NCBI RefSeq assembly: GCF_000617845.2
Contig: NZ_DF820425.1
Coordinates: 2,097,725 to 2,161,724, forward strand
Direction: 5' to 3'
Length of the DNA stretch: 64,000 nt
Source of the DNA: Bradyrhizobium sp. DOA9
Lineage (GTDB): Bacteria; Pseudomonadota; Alphaproteobacteria; Rhizobiales; Xanthobacteraceae
This document shows positions 8,698 through 16,563 of this stretch, one piece after another (position 1 is the first letter of the stretch; each line of letters starts with the position of its first letter). Below the pieces are notes generated by a model, which saw only the letters and a list, made by a program, of their open reading frames with translations, was not told the DNA's origin and made no database searches. A program made the translations under genes and the position numbers.

Positions 8698-9798
8698 GTG
8701 CCCGCAAACACGTTCGAATACGACCCCGATGCGATGATCCTGAACCTCTTCTACGAGGACAAGGACGACCGCTGGTTTGCCGGCGACCGGCACCTGCGGC
8801 GCATCGCCCGCCGGTTGCTGCTCGGCGAGCCGCGCATGAGTGGACAGCTGCGCGTGTTCCTCAATCTCTGTGCGGGGCTCGACCGGCTCGGCATCCGCTA
8901 CCGCGTCAACGATTACGGTTACATCGCGCAGCATCCCGACGAGCTCGCCTGCATCGTCGGCCGCACCTTCCTGCTCGACAAGTTCGCATGGAAGAACCCG
9001 ATCCTGCTCGGCGTGGCCGCCCACAATCATCCGCTCGACGACCCCGATCTGTTCAAGCGTCTGCCGGTGAAGAAGGTCGTGGTGCCCGGCTCCTGGTACG
9101 TCGACATGTACCGGCCTCATTGGCCCGAGACCGAGGCCTGGCCTGTCGGCATCGACACGGATCTCTGGGCGCCGTCGGCAGAGGCGCAAAAGACCGTCGA
9201 CGTCCTGATCTACGACAAGGTGCACTGGGACCGCGAGCGCTACGCGCCGGAGATGATCGAGCCCGTTCGCGCCCGGCTCACCAGGGAAGGCCGCTCGTTC
9301 ACGGAGCTGCGCTACGGCAGCTACAAGGAAGCGGATTATCAGGCTGCGCTCGCTCATTCGCGCGCGATGATCTTCCTGTGCCAGAGCGAGAGCCAGGGCA
9401 TCGCCTATCAACAGGCCTTGTCCTGCGGCGTTCCGGTGTTTGCCTGGGATCCGGGCGGTCCGTGGCGCGACCCCGATTATTATCCGCACCGCGTGCAGTT
9501 CGCGCCGGTGTCGTCGGTGCCGTATTGGGACGAACGCTGCGGCGTCAAGTTCACCGACATCGCAGGCTTCGAGGCGGGCTGGAACAATTTCTGGGCCGGA
9601 TGCAACGCCGGCGCGTTCGATCCGCGCGGCTACATCCTGGACAATCTCACGCTGGAGCAGCGGGCGCTGCAATATTACGAGATCGCGCGGAGCATCATGC
9701 GGCAGCCTGTCGCGTTGCAGAGCTCGGGCCGGCCCGTTGACGAAGCCTCGGGAGAGTTGAGCCGCGACCGGAATCACCGGCGTCACCAGATGTCCTGA
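8698..9798 (+). CDS. Glycosyltransferase (GT4-like) of the polysaccharide cluster
   Basis: The 366-residue protein resembles GT-B glycosyltransferases in its second half: FLCQSESQGIAYQQALSCG (about residues 223-241) is the ESQG-type nucleotide-sugar motif, followed by VPVFAWDPGG. The first half has NLCAGLDRLGIRYRVNDYG, as expected for the N-terminal Rossmann lobe, but lacks the usual glycine-rich loop. GTG 8698 is preferred, with GGATGG just upstream. An ATG at 8659 and an ATG at 8734 share the frame. It heads a three-gene plus-strand run, 3 bases before the Wzy-like gene. Assignment to GT4 is by motif only, and the donor is unknown. Confidence 0.7.
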   Translation: MPANTFEYDPDAMILNLFYEDKDDRWFAGDRHLRRIARRLLLGEPRMSGQLRVFLNLCAGLDRLGIRYRVNDYGYIAQHPDELACIVGRTFLLDKFAWKNPILLGVAAHNHPLDDPDLFKRLPVKKVVVPGSWYVDMYRPHWPETEAWPVGIDTDLWAPSAEAQKTVDVLIYDKVHWDRERYAPEMIEPVRARLTREGRSFTELRYGSYKEADYQAALAHSRAMIFLCQSESQGIAYQQALSCGVPVFAWDPGGPWRDPDYYPHRVQFAPVSSVPYWDERCGVKFTDIAGFEAGWNNFWAGCNAGAFDPRGYILDNLTLEQRALQYYEIARSIMRQPVALQSSGRPVDEASGELSRDRNHRRHQMS

Positions 9799-9801
9799 GC
9801 C

Positions 9802-11154
9802 ATGGACCGCAGCGCCGCCGACATGACCGACGTCGAGGCCCGATCGTTCGGCCATGCCCTGCGCGATCGCCTTGCAGGGCTCGATGCCGCGCCGGTGGCG
9901 CGCTGCCTCGTCGCGGTCGGAGCGCTGCTGCTGGTGCTGGTGACGCTCGATCCGTTCCCGGACCTGCGCAATCCCGACGTCACCGTGATCGTCGGCGGAC
10001 GAATGGCGCTGACCTATATCGCCTGGGGCCTGCTGGCTGCGGTCGCCATGCTGTGTGTCGCTGCCACCGATGCACCCGCGCTGAGGAGCCTGGTGACGCC
10101 GCTGCATCTCTGCCTGCTGGGCTGGCTCGCGATCAATATCGTCTTCTCCGAGAGCCGTGGCGTTTCGGTACAGCGATTCGTCCTCACGGTCAGCGTGACG
10201 TCGCTCGCCATCGTGTTGCCGCTGCTTCCGCCGACGCAGCGCAGCTTCGATTTCTGCCTCGGTGCCGCCGCACTCGTGCTGCTCGCGCTCTGCTATCTCG
10301 GCGTCCTCTTCGCGCCGCAATTTGCGATCCACACGGCGCTCGACGTCACCGAGCCGCAGCTGGCCGGCGACTGGCGCGGCAGCTTCGGCCACAAGAACAT
10401 CGCCTCGGCCGTGATGACCATCCTGGTCTATGTCGGCATCTACCTGTCCGCCGTGGGCTCGTTCGTGATGGGGCCTGCGATCGCCGTGCTGGCCGGCACC
10501 TTCCTGGTCTTCACCGGCGGCAAGACCTCGTCGGTGCTGTGCCTTGCGATCTACGCGCTCGCCTCGCTGGTCTATGTCACGCCAAGCCTGTGGCTGAAGC
10601 GGATCATCTGCTTCGTGCCGCTGGTTGCGATGAACCTCTTGACCGTGGGCAGTGTCGTCAGCCCGGCGCTGGCGGCGATGACGCGGCTGCTTCCGCTCGA
10701 TCCCACCTTCACCGGCCGTTCCGCGATCTGGGACTTCGCGCTCGCGGCCCTCGCCGAGAAGCCGATCATCGGCCACGGCTATGCCGCGTTCTGGGATGAC
10801 GTGGGCGCGCGGGCGACCGCCCAGGGCGCCGAATGGGCGACGTCGGCGGCGCACAGCCACAACAGCTATCTCGATCTCGCGGTCACGATCGGTCTGCCGG
10901 GGCTGCTGCTCGTGATTCTCATCTTCGTGCTCGCCCCGCTCGGCAACTTCCAGACGGCGCAGGCTCACAGCCGCAGTGGCGCACTGGCCAAGCTGTTCCT
11001 GACCGTGTGGCTGTTCGGCCTGTACTACGGTGCGACCGAGACCTTCCTGCTCGAACGGCAGAATCCGATCTGGTTCATGCTCGCGCTGGCCGTCGCCGGA
11101 CTGCACTTCCTGGCGAGGTTCCAATGCGTCGAGCAGACCGAGCCCCGCGGATGA
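9802..11154 (+). CDS. O-antigen ligase / Wzy-type polysaccharide polymerase, membrane protein
   Basis: The 450 residues contain about ten hydrophobic membrane segments spread through the protein, with a periplasmic loop before the last pair. That loop has GHGYAAFWDDVG and AAHSHNSYLDLAVTIG, the Wzy_C signature in which the histidine-asparagine pair is conserved. Family members polymerise lipid-linked repeat units or ligate glycan onto an acceptor in the periplasm. Because a Wzz/Wzc-like co-polymerase lies nearby, a Wzy-type polymerase for exopolysaccharide (ExoQ-like role) is more likely than a lipopolysaccharide ligase. It starts 3 bases after the upstream transferase, and its stop overlaps the next start as ATGA. 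Confidence 0.87.
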   Translation: MDRSAADMTDVEARSFGHALRDRLAGLDAAPVARCLVAVGALLLVLVTLDPFPDLRNPDVTVIVGGRMALTYIAWGLLAAVAMLCVAATDAPALRSLVTPLHLCLLGWLAINIVFSESRGVSVQRFVLTVSVTSLAIVLPLLPPTQRSFDFCLGAAALVLLALCYLGVLFAPQFAIHTALDVTEPQLAGDWRGSFGHKNIASAVMTILVYVGIYLSAVGSFVMGPAIAVLAGTFLVFTGGKTSSVLCLAIYALASLVYVTPSLWLKRIICFVPLVAMNLLTVGSVVSPALAAMTRLLPLDPTFTGRSAIWDFALAALAEKPIIGHGYAAFWDDVGARATAQGAEWATSAAHSHNSYLDLAVTIGLPGLLLVILIFVLAPLGNFQTAQAHSRSGALAKLFLTVWLFGLYYGATETFLLERQNPIWFMLALAVAGLHFLARFQCVEQTEPRG

Positions 11155-12296
11155 CCTTCCTCAGCATCGAGCAGCCCGATGATGTTGCGTCCAGCGCGTC
11201 GGCCTTCGCGGTCGATGTCCTGCGTGACTGGCGGCATGCGGCCTCGCGCCTGAGCGCCGGACAACGCACCGCCTTCCAGCATGCTGACTGGCTCGGCGCC
11301 TGGTACGGGGCGTTTCACGACGTCGCTCCGCTGATCGCGGTGATCTCCGATGCCGCCACCGGCAAGGACATCGCAATCGTGCCGATGATCAGCCATGTCA
11401 GGCGCGGCATCCGCATCGTCGAGTTTGCGGACCTCGGCGTCTCCGACAACAACGCGCCGATCCTGGCGCTTGATGCCGCCTTGGATGCGGGAGCGACGGA
11501 CGCGGTCAACACGGCGCTGATCGACGCCTTGCGCGCGCTGCCCGACCGCCTCGATCTGCTCCGCCTGAAGAAGATGCCGGCAGAGGTCGGCGGCAAGCCG
11601 AACCCGCTGGTCGCGCTCGGCCGGATCGGATCTTCCTCGCTCAACGGCAATCTCGTGCTGATGGGCGACGACTATGACGACTATCAGGCCTCGATCAAGC
11701 GCCTGCAGATGCGGCGCTGCTGGCGGGTCTTCAGCCGTCATGCCGGCGCGCGATTCGAGATCGCCGCCGATGTCGCGCGTGCCCACGAGCTGCTCGACGT
11801 GACGGATGTCCAGCAGCAGGCCCGCATGCGAAAGCTCGGCTCGCGGTTCGTTCTCAACGACGAGACCCATGCGCGATTCTATCGCGAGGTCGTCCGCCGG
11901 GGCCTCGCCGAAGGTTATGCCACGGTCTCGGCGCTGGTGTGCGACGAAGGAATTGTCGCCACCACGTTCGGCGTCAGGCATGGCGCGACCTATTTCCTGC
12001 TGCGCATCAGCCATGGCGGCGATCAATGGTCGAGCTGCTCGCCGGGTCTGCTCGTCGCGGAGCGCACCATGGCCGCGCTGCATGCACAAGGCGTGCGCCG
12101 TTTCGACCTCAGCATCGGCAATCAAGCCTACAAGCGCCGCTTCGGCGCCGAGAGGACGCCGCTGACCGACGTCAGCGTCGCGCTGTCCTGGCGCGGCCTG
12201 CCCTTCGCCTGGCGCGATCACGCCGCGCAGCGCCTGCGCCGCTATCCGAAACTCGCCGCCCTCGCGGCGCGGGCGATGGGCAAGGGCACGCGCTGA
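11151..12296 (+). CDS. GNAT-superfamily acyltransferase, CelD/BcsL-like
   Basis: The 381-residue protein is of the CelD/BcsL type (Acetyltransf_6): an N-terminal FQHADWLGAWYGAF segment, central FRYREVVRR-like acceptor region (here ARFYREVVRRGLAEG), and the C-terminal signature FDLSIGNQAYKRRFGAE near residues 318-334. Such proteins are found in polysaccharide clusters and are thought to acylate sugars, although the acyl donor is not established for most. ATG 11151 overlaps the stop of the Wzy-like gene, so the two are probably translated together. The frame is open further upstream but that part lies within the Wzy gene and is not used. Confidence 0.82.
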   Translation: MTFLSIEQPDDVASSASAFAVDVLRDWRHAASRLSAGQRTAFQHADWLGAWYGAFHDVAPLIAVISDAATGKDIAIVPMISHVRRGIRIVEFADLGVSDNNAPILALDAALDAGATDAVNTALIDALRALPDRLDLLRLKKMPAEVGGKPNPLVALGRIGSSSLNGNLVLMGDDYDDYQASIKRLQMRRCWRVFSRHAGARFEIAADVARAHELLDVTDVQQQARMRKLGSRFVLNDETHARFYREVVRRGLAEGYATVSALVCDEGIVATTFGVRHGATYFLLRISHGGDQWSSCSPGLLVAERTMAALHAQGVRRFDLSIGNQAYKRRFGAERTPLTDVSVALSWRGLPFAWRDHAAQRLRRYPKLAALAARAMGKGTR

Positions 12297-12317
12297 CGGG
12301 CGTCGTCTGTCTCACCA

Positions 12318-12857
12318 TCATCTCGGAAGGCCCGCGCGGAAGGCATCCAGCAGCGCGCGTCCTTGCGGCCAGTCGCCGAGCCCGCTCGCGGCATTGATGT
12401 GGCCGAGCGCACCCGGCACGATCAGGCCGGACTGCCAGTCCTGCGCCCGCCGTCGCGTCACCTCGAGCGCTCCGTAGGGATCATTCGTGCTCGCGATGAT
12501 CAGCGCAGGAAAGCGCAGCGCGGGGCGGGGGACCGACTTGAACGCCACGGCCTCCGCAGGAAAATGGCTGCCATCCGGATCGGGCACGGCGACGAGAAAG
12601 GCGCCGGCAATCGCGGAGGGGAAGCGCGCGGCCCAGTGCGCCACCAATAGGCAGGCGAGGCTGTGTGCGACCAGGACCGGCGGCCGGGCGCAGCGCGCGA
12701 CCGCGCGCTCCAGGGCCTGCTCCCAGTCGTCGAGCTCCGGCTGGTCCCAGCTCGCCGGCTGGAATCGCGTGAAACGCGCATCCCTGCGCTCCCATAGCGT
12801 CTGCCAATGGGTATCTCCGGAGCCGCCGAGCCCGGGCAATGTGATGATGTCGTGCAT
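12318..12857 (-). CDS. RBBP9/YdeN-type alpha/beta hydrolase
   Basis: The 179 residues form a small serine hydrolase: HDIITLPGLGGSGDTHWQ at the N-terminus, the nucleophile elbow VAHSLACLL (Ser near residue 80), the acid in IIASTNDPYGAL and the histidine in GALGHINAASGLG. This is the RBBP9/YdeN family, whose bacterial substrates are mostly unknown. ATG 12857 is preferred to an upstream in-frame ATG (12944) because the conserved sequence begins there. It is divergent from the Lrp-type regulator, with 122 bases between the two chosen starts, which makes it a candidate target of that regulator. Confidence 0.85.
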   Translation of the reverse strand: MHDIITLPGLGGSGDTHWQTLWERRDARFTRFQPASWDQPELDDWEQALERAVARCARPPVLVAHSLACLLVAHWAARFPSAIAGAFLVAVPDPDGSHFPAEAVAFKSVPRPALRFPALIIASTNDPYGALEVTRRRAQDWQSGLIVPGALGHINAASGLGDWPQGRALLDAFRAGLPR

Positions 12858-12979
12858 GAACGTCTCGTGATATCTGAGGTGAGGCCGCAGTGTGACCGAT
12901 CGCGGTCCTGCATCACATGGCAAGTCATCGGCGAAATCGACCATCTGCCGATGATCTCAAGGTGGAACGGAGAATCGAG

Positions 12980-13456
12980 TTGGATCGCTTCGGAAGCATC
13001 GATGCCAAGGATTTGAAGATCCTCGAGGCGCTCCAAGCCAATGCGCGCGTGCCGCTGTCCGAGCTCGGCCGCTCCGTCGGGCTGTCGCAGCCGGCCGTGT
13101 CCGAACGCGTCAAGCGGCTCGAGGAAGCCGGCATCATCGAGGGCTACGGCGCCCGCATCAACCCGCGCGCCCTCGGGCTCGGCCTGATGGCGCTGGTGCG
13201 CCTGCGCACCTCGCACGAGCACATCAAGACCTGCCTCAAGCGGTTCAGCGAAATCCCTCACATCGTCGAAGTCCATCGCGTGACGGGCGATGATTGTTTC
13301 GTGCTCAAGGTGCTCGTTCCCGCGCCGGAGGATCTCGAGACCATCGTCGATCGCATCGCCGGTTTCGGCGCTGTCACGACCTCGCTGGTGCTGCGGAGCG
13401 AACCCGTGCGGCCGATCGGCAAGGACCTCGTCAGGAGGAAGACAGAACGGAGCTGA
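12980..13456 (+). CDS. Lrp/AsnC family transcriptional regulator
   Basis: The 158-residue product has the Lrp plan: an N-terminal helix-turn-helix (DAKDLKILEALQANAR, then LSELGRSVGLSQPAVSERV) and a C-terminal RAM ligand-binding domain with ALVRLRTSHEHI, VHRVTGDDCFVLKVLV and a final TTSLVLRSE strand. Proteins of this family bind amino acids and act as local or global regulators, usually including their own gene. TTG 12980 is preferred because GGAG lies about 7 bases upstream and the length is normal for Lrp. ATG 12917 or GTG 12962 in the same frame would give longer forms. It diverges from the YdeN-type hydrolase. Confidence 0.88.
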   Translation: MDRFGSIDAKDLKILEALQANARVPLSELGRSVGLSQPAVSERVKRLEEAGIIEGYGARINPRALGLGLMALVRLRTSHEHIKTCLKRFSEIPHIVEVHRVTGDDCFVLKVLVPAPEDLETIVDRIAGFGAVTTSLVLRSEPVRPIGKDLVRRKTERS

Positions 13457-13457
13457 G

Positions 13458-13482
13458 GCGGCATTCCTCGAAGGAATACCGC
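13458..13482. terminator. Hairpin after the Lrp-type gene
   Basis: Two bases after the stop codon an 11-base arm (GCGGCATTCCT) pairs with its complement across a 3-base loop, with one mismatch. There is no T-run, so termination activity is a guess. It lies between convergent lrp-like and wrbA genes. Confidence 0.5.
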
Positions 13483-13507
13483 CCATCGCGTCCGCCGTGC
13501 AGCTCAG

Positions 13508-13546
13508 CCATGGAGTTTATCCATGGAGCTTATCCATGCAGCTTCT
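13508..13546. repeat. Three-copy 13-bp tandem repeat across the wrbA stop
   Basis: The units CCATGGAGTTTAT, CCATGGAGCTTAT and CCATGCAGCTTCT follow each other directly. The third unit encodes the end of WrbA and the second contains its stop codon (13530-13532). Copies differ by one or two bases. It looks like a small local duplication at the 3' end of the gene. Confidence 0.75.
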
Positions 13547-14129
13547 TGGCGGTCTCCGCGATCTGGCGGCCCTGATAGCGCGCGCCGGCGAGCTCGTTGG
13601 CGCTGGGCTGGCGGCTGCCGTCGCCGCCGGTGATCGTGGTGGCGCCGTAGGGCGCGCCGCCGGTAACCTCGTCGAGCTTCATCTGGCCGGCAAAGCCGTA
13701 GTTCATGCCGACGATCACCATGCCGAAATGCAGCAGGTTGGTGATGATCGAGAACAGCGTCGTCTCCTGGCCGCCATGCTGGGTCGCGGTCGCGGTGAAG
13801 GCGCCGCCGACCTTGCCGTGCAGGGCGCCCTTGGCCCAGAGCCCGCCGGCCTGGTCGAGGAAGTTCGCCATCTGCGAGGCCATGCGGCCGAAGCGGGTGC
13901 CGGTGCCGACGATGATCGCGTCGTAGTTGGCGAGCTCCTCGACCTTGGCGATCGGGGCGGTCTGGTCGACCTTGTAATACGAGGCTTTCGCGACCTCGGC
14001 CGGAACCAGCTCCGGCACGCGCTTGATGTCGACGGTGGCGCCGGCCTCGCGCGCGCCTTCGGCGACAGCATTCGCCATCGCTTCGATATGGCCATAGGCG
14101 GAATAATAGAGAACGAGAACTTTGGTCAT
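13530..14129 (-). CDS. wrbA: NAD(P)H:quinone oxidoreductase, WrbA type
   Basis: The 199-residue flavodoxin-like protein reduces quinones by two electrons with FMN in the cytoplasm and protects against redox cycling. It starts [17 protein letters not shown], the FMN phosphate loop, then has [13 protein letters not shown] and [15 protein letters not shown], both typical of WrbA, and ends [16 protein letters not shown] 14129 has GGAGATCACC upstream, a good ribosome site. The open frame continues upstream only because it runs into a dispersed repeat. It is followed on the far side of that repeat by pirin on the same strand. Both lie opposite a LysR regulator, a common arrangement in rhizobia and relatives. 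Confidence 0.95.
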   Translation of the reverse strand: MTKVLVLYYSAYGHIEAMANAVAEGAREAGATVDIKRVPELVPAEVAKASYYKVDQTAPIAKVEELANYDAIIVGTGTRFGRMASQMANFLDQAGGLWAKGALHGKVGGAFTATATQHGGQETTLFSIITNLLHFGMVIVGMNYGFAGQMKLDEVTGGAPYGATTITGGDGSRQPSANELAGARYQGRQIAETAKKLHG

Positions 14130-14169
14130 GGTGATCTCCGTTGGATGATGAGTCTTGACTAGTTGTTCT

Positions 14170-14246
14170 GGCCGTGATGCCCGGGTATCCACGTTCTTGC
14201 TTGCTCGTGGAAAGGCGTGGATGGCCGGGACAAGCCCGGCCATGAC
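14170..14246. repeat. Dispersed palindromic repeat between wrbA and pirin
   Basis: A perfect 9-bp stem (ATGGCCGGG, loop ACAAG, then CCCGGCCAT) spans 14221-14243. A related partner sequence containing GCCCGGGTATCCACG lies to the left, so the whole can fold as a larger imperfect hairpin. Read on the minus strand it gives the peptide [11 protein letters not shown], a familiar sign of this repeat in Bradyrhizobium-type genomes. It separates pirin from wrbA and may attenuate or stabilise the transcript. Confidence 0.7.
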
Positions 14247-14257
14247 GGAGAGAGTGG

Positions 14258-14956
14258 TTACGCCGCGTCGACGAGCACGAGCTCGGAGTCTTCGAGCGCG
14301 GTGATCTTCAGCTTCTGCTCGTCGCGGATCGCAACGCCGTCGCGTGCGTTGACGCGCACGCCGTTGATTTCGACCGAACCCGCCGCGGGCACCAGATAGA
14401 GATGCCGCGACCTCTCGGGCTCGTACTCCGCGCTCTCGCCGGCTTTCAGCGTGGTGGCGAGCACCCGCGCGTCGGCGCGGATCGGCAGCGCATCCGTGTC
14501 GCCTTCGATGCCGCTGGCGATGGTGACGAGTTTGCCGGAGCGATCCGCCCTGGGGAACGGCTTGGAGCCCCAGGTCGGCTGCCCGCCGCGTGCCGTCGGC
14601 TCGATCCAGATCTGGAATATCCGCGTTTTCGTTGGCTCCAGATTGTACTCGGAGTGGCGGATGCCGCTGCCGGCGCTCATCACCTGCACGTCGCCCGCTT
14701 CAGTGCGGCCCTCGTTGCCGAGGCTGTCCTGATGGGTGATCGCGCCCTCGCGCACATAGGTGATGATTTCCATGTTGGCGTGGGGATGGGCGGGAAAGCC
14801 GGTGTTTGGCGCGATCTCGTCGTCGTTCCATACCCGCAACGCGCCATGGCCCATGTTGTTCGGGTCGTAGTGGCTGGCGAACGAGAAATGATGCTTTGCC
14901 TTCAGCCAACCATGGTCGGCGCCGCCGAGCTTGTTGAAAGGTCTGAGTTCGATCAT
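14258..14956 (-). CDS. Pirin family protein
   Basis: The 232-residue bicupin carries the metal-binding residues of pirins in the N-terminal cupin: [15 protein letters not shown] (two His and Glu) and [12 protein letters not shown] (His). Known bacterial pirins include a quercetin 2,3-dioxygenase (YhaK/YhhW) and redox-responsive regulators, so the true activity is open. The C-terminal cupin ([16 protein letters not shown]) lacks the metal set, as is usual. It lies upstream of wrbA on the same strand and divergent from a LysR-type gene, which suggests induction by electrophiles or quinones. The start is followed by [11 protein letters not shown], normal for the family. Confidence 0.92.
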   Translation of the reverse strand: MIELRPFNKLGGADHGWLKAKHHFSFASHYDPNNMGHGALRVWNDDEIAPNTGFPAHPHANMEIITYVREGAITHQDSLGNEGRTEAGDVQVMSAGSGIRHSEYNLEPTKTRIFQIWIEPTARGGQPTWGSKPFPRADRSGKLVTIASGIEGDTDALPIRADARVLATTLKAGESAEYEPERSRHLYLVPAAGSVEINGVRVNARDGVAIRDEQKLKITALEDSELVLVDAA

Positions 14957-15074
14957 CTGCGTTTTCCCTGATGCGAGGGTTTGGCGCGTCTGGCGCCGAA
15001 CCTCCGTCTTGAGGACCGTGTGCGATTGCCCCCTTGGATAAGGCTCCCCCTCTGGTATAGAAATAGAAACTGTT

Positions 15075-15089
15075 GAAACTCATTGTTTC
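15075..15089. promoter_or_regulatory. Candidate LysR-type operator
   Basis: GAAAC, five bases, GTTTC forms a perfect interrupted dyad in the 160-base divergent region between pirin (start 14956) and the LysR gene (start 15117). A further GAAAC lies at 15066-15070. The dyad has the T-N11-A spacing of LysR boxes and sits 27 bases before the regulator's start, as autoregulated LysR sites often do. Confidence 0.5.
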
Positions 15090-15116
15090 CTGAAATTGAT
15101 CGGACGGGCCGGTTCC

Positions 15117-16052
15117 ATGGCAAAACTCCCGGATTTCGAGGCACTCGCCATTTTTGCAAAAGTCGTGGAGTTACGGTCGTTTGCGGGAGCCGCGAGCGAG
15201 CTTGCGATGTCCAAGGCGACGGTGTCCAAGGCCGTCACCAGGCTGGAGGAGCGGCTTGGCGCGCGGCTGTTCAACCGCACCTCGCGCCGCCTCGCGTTGA
15301 CCGACGCCGGCCACAAGCTCGCCGAACGCGCCACGCGCCTGCTGGCCGACGGCGAGGCGGCGGAGAACGAGGCGCTCGCGCAATCGGTGGCGCCGCGCGG
15401 GCTGGTGCGGCTCGCCGTGCCCATGACGTTCGGCATCAAGGCGGTGGCGCCGCTGCTGCCCGAGTTCTTCGAGACCTATCCGGAAGTCTCGGTCGATCTG
15501 CATCTGAGCGATGCCACCATCGATCTCATCGGCGAGGGCTTCGACATGGCGGTGCGGATTGCGCGGCTGCCGGATTCCTCGCTGATCGCGCGGCGGCTCT
15601 TCACCATGCCGCGCTACACGGTCGCAGCTCCCTCCTATCTCAAGAAGCACGGCCGGCCGACGCACCCGATGCATCTCGCCCAGCACAAATGCTTCGCTTA
15701 CGCCTATCTCTCCACGCCCCACGCCTGGCACTACACCAATTCGGCCGGCGAGCAGGCCAGCGTGCGCCCGGGCGGCCAGCTTCGCGTCAACAACGGCGAA
15801 GCCGTGATGCCGGCATTGATCGCGGGCCTCGGCATCGCCGAGCTGCCGGAGTTCATCGTCGGTGAGGCGATCTCGTCGGGCGAGGTCGAGGTCATCCTGA
15901 AGGACTGGAAGCAGGCCGAAGGCGCCGTGCACCTCGTGACCCCGCCCGGCGGCCCCCGCCCCGCCCGCGTCGAAGCGCTCGGCGATTTCCTCGCGGCGAA
16001 GCTGCCGGGCACATGCAAGCGGCGGCCGCGCGCGAAGGCGAAGGGGTCGTAG
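15117..16052 (+). CDS. LysR family transcriptional regulator
   Basis: The 311-residue protein has an N-terminal winged helix (LPDFEALAIFAKVVELRSF, then SKATVSKAVTRLEERLG and LFNRTSRRLALTDAG) and a LysR substrate-binding domain (RLAVPMTFGIKAVAPLLPEF, then VNNGEAVMPALIAGLGIAELP). It belongs to the CrgA/AphB-like subgroup that often controls adjacent oxidoreductases, frequently in a redox-dependent way. It is divergent from pirin and wrbA, which are its likely targets. ATG 15117 is chosen; an in-frame codon at 15096 would add seven residues without similarity to the family. Confidence 0.92.
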   Translation: MAKLPDFEALAIFAKVVELRSFAGAASELAMSKATVSKAVTRLEERLGARLFNRTSRRLALTDAGHKLAERATRLLADGEAAENEALAQSVAPRGLVRLAVPMTFGIKAVAPLLPEFFETYPEVSVDLHLSDATIDLIGEGFDMAVRIARLPDSSLIARRLFTMPRYTVAAPSYLKKHGRPTHPMHLAQHKCFAYAYLSTPHAWHYTNSAGEQASVRPGGQLRVNNGEAVMPALIAGLGIAELPEFIVGEAISSGEVEVILKDWKQAEGAVHLVTPPGGPRPARVEALGDFLAAKLPGTCKRRPRAKAKGS

Positions 16053-16072
16053 ACCAAGCCGTCCCGGAGTCT

Positions 16073-16152
16073 CGTCATTGCGAGCGCAGCGAAGCAATCC
16101 AGAGTGTCTCCGCGGAGAGATTCTGGATTGCTTCGCTGCGCTCGCAATGACG
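16073..16152. repeat. Dispersed inverted repeat, copy 1
   Basis: The left arm CGTCATTGCGAGCGCAGCGA continues into AGCAATCCAGA and is repeated in reverse complement on the right, with a short GC-rich tip. The same element occurs at 35277-35363 and 44161-44276. It sits between the LysR gene and a convergent small gene, and can form a very long hairpin in RNA. Confidence 0.85.
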
Positions 16153-16159
16153 CCGTCGG

Positions 16160-16420
16160 CTACGACACCTTCACGCCATGGCTCGCGACGATGCGCAGGC
16201 TCGGCTTCAGCGTCCCCTCCAATTGCGCCTTCAATTCGTGAACGCGCGGGTCGCTCGACCGCGCCGCGCACACCCCGTATTGATGGACGGATTGCGCCAA
16301 CGCGCGCCGCGCTTCCGGCGTTCGCGTCAATTCGGGCGTCGAAAGCCGCAACACGATCGCTGCGAGATTCACCAGCATCTCGTCCAAGGCGACGTCGATG
16401 GTTCCAAGATTGTGCATCAC
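16160..16420 (-). CDS. Small conserved-looking hypothetical protein
   Basis: I do not recognise this 86-residue protein. It has no signal peptide or membrane segment. It reads as an amphipathic helical protein: IDVALDEMLVNLAAIVLRL, then TPEARRALAQSVHQYGV and HELKAQLEGTLKP. GGGAG lies 6 bases before the first ATG, a good ribosome site. A second ATG follows at once. It lies between repeat copy 1 and a divergent Bug-type gene. Confidence 0.65.
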   Translation of the reverse strand: MMHNLGTIDVALDEMLVNLAAIVLRLSTPELTRTPEARRALAQSVHQYGVCAARSSDPRVHELKAQLEGTLKPSLRIVASHGVKVS

Positions 16421-16563
16421 TCACTCCCTGGAAGGCCAACGGCGGCTCAAGGCCGGCGTTCCCGGCCGGGCCGGACATGGCTAACGCCTGGTAAACGTCT
16501 TGTTCTTGGCCGTCGCCACGTTAGGCTGGCCCGTCAACTAAGAAAATCAGGGGAGGCCTCACC

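Noticed and set aside
8617..11124. An 835-residue open frame on the minus strand
   Set aside because: Antisense to the glycosyltransferase and Wzy-like genes, rich in Arg, His and Gln, and without motifs. It is a by-product of high G+C.
16073..16152. The palindromic element considered as a tRNA or an insertion-sequence end
   Set aside because: It has no cloverleaf and no transposase nearby. The same sequence recurs at two other intergenic positions, so a dispersed repeat is the better call.
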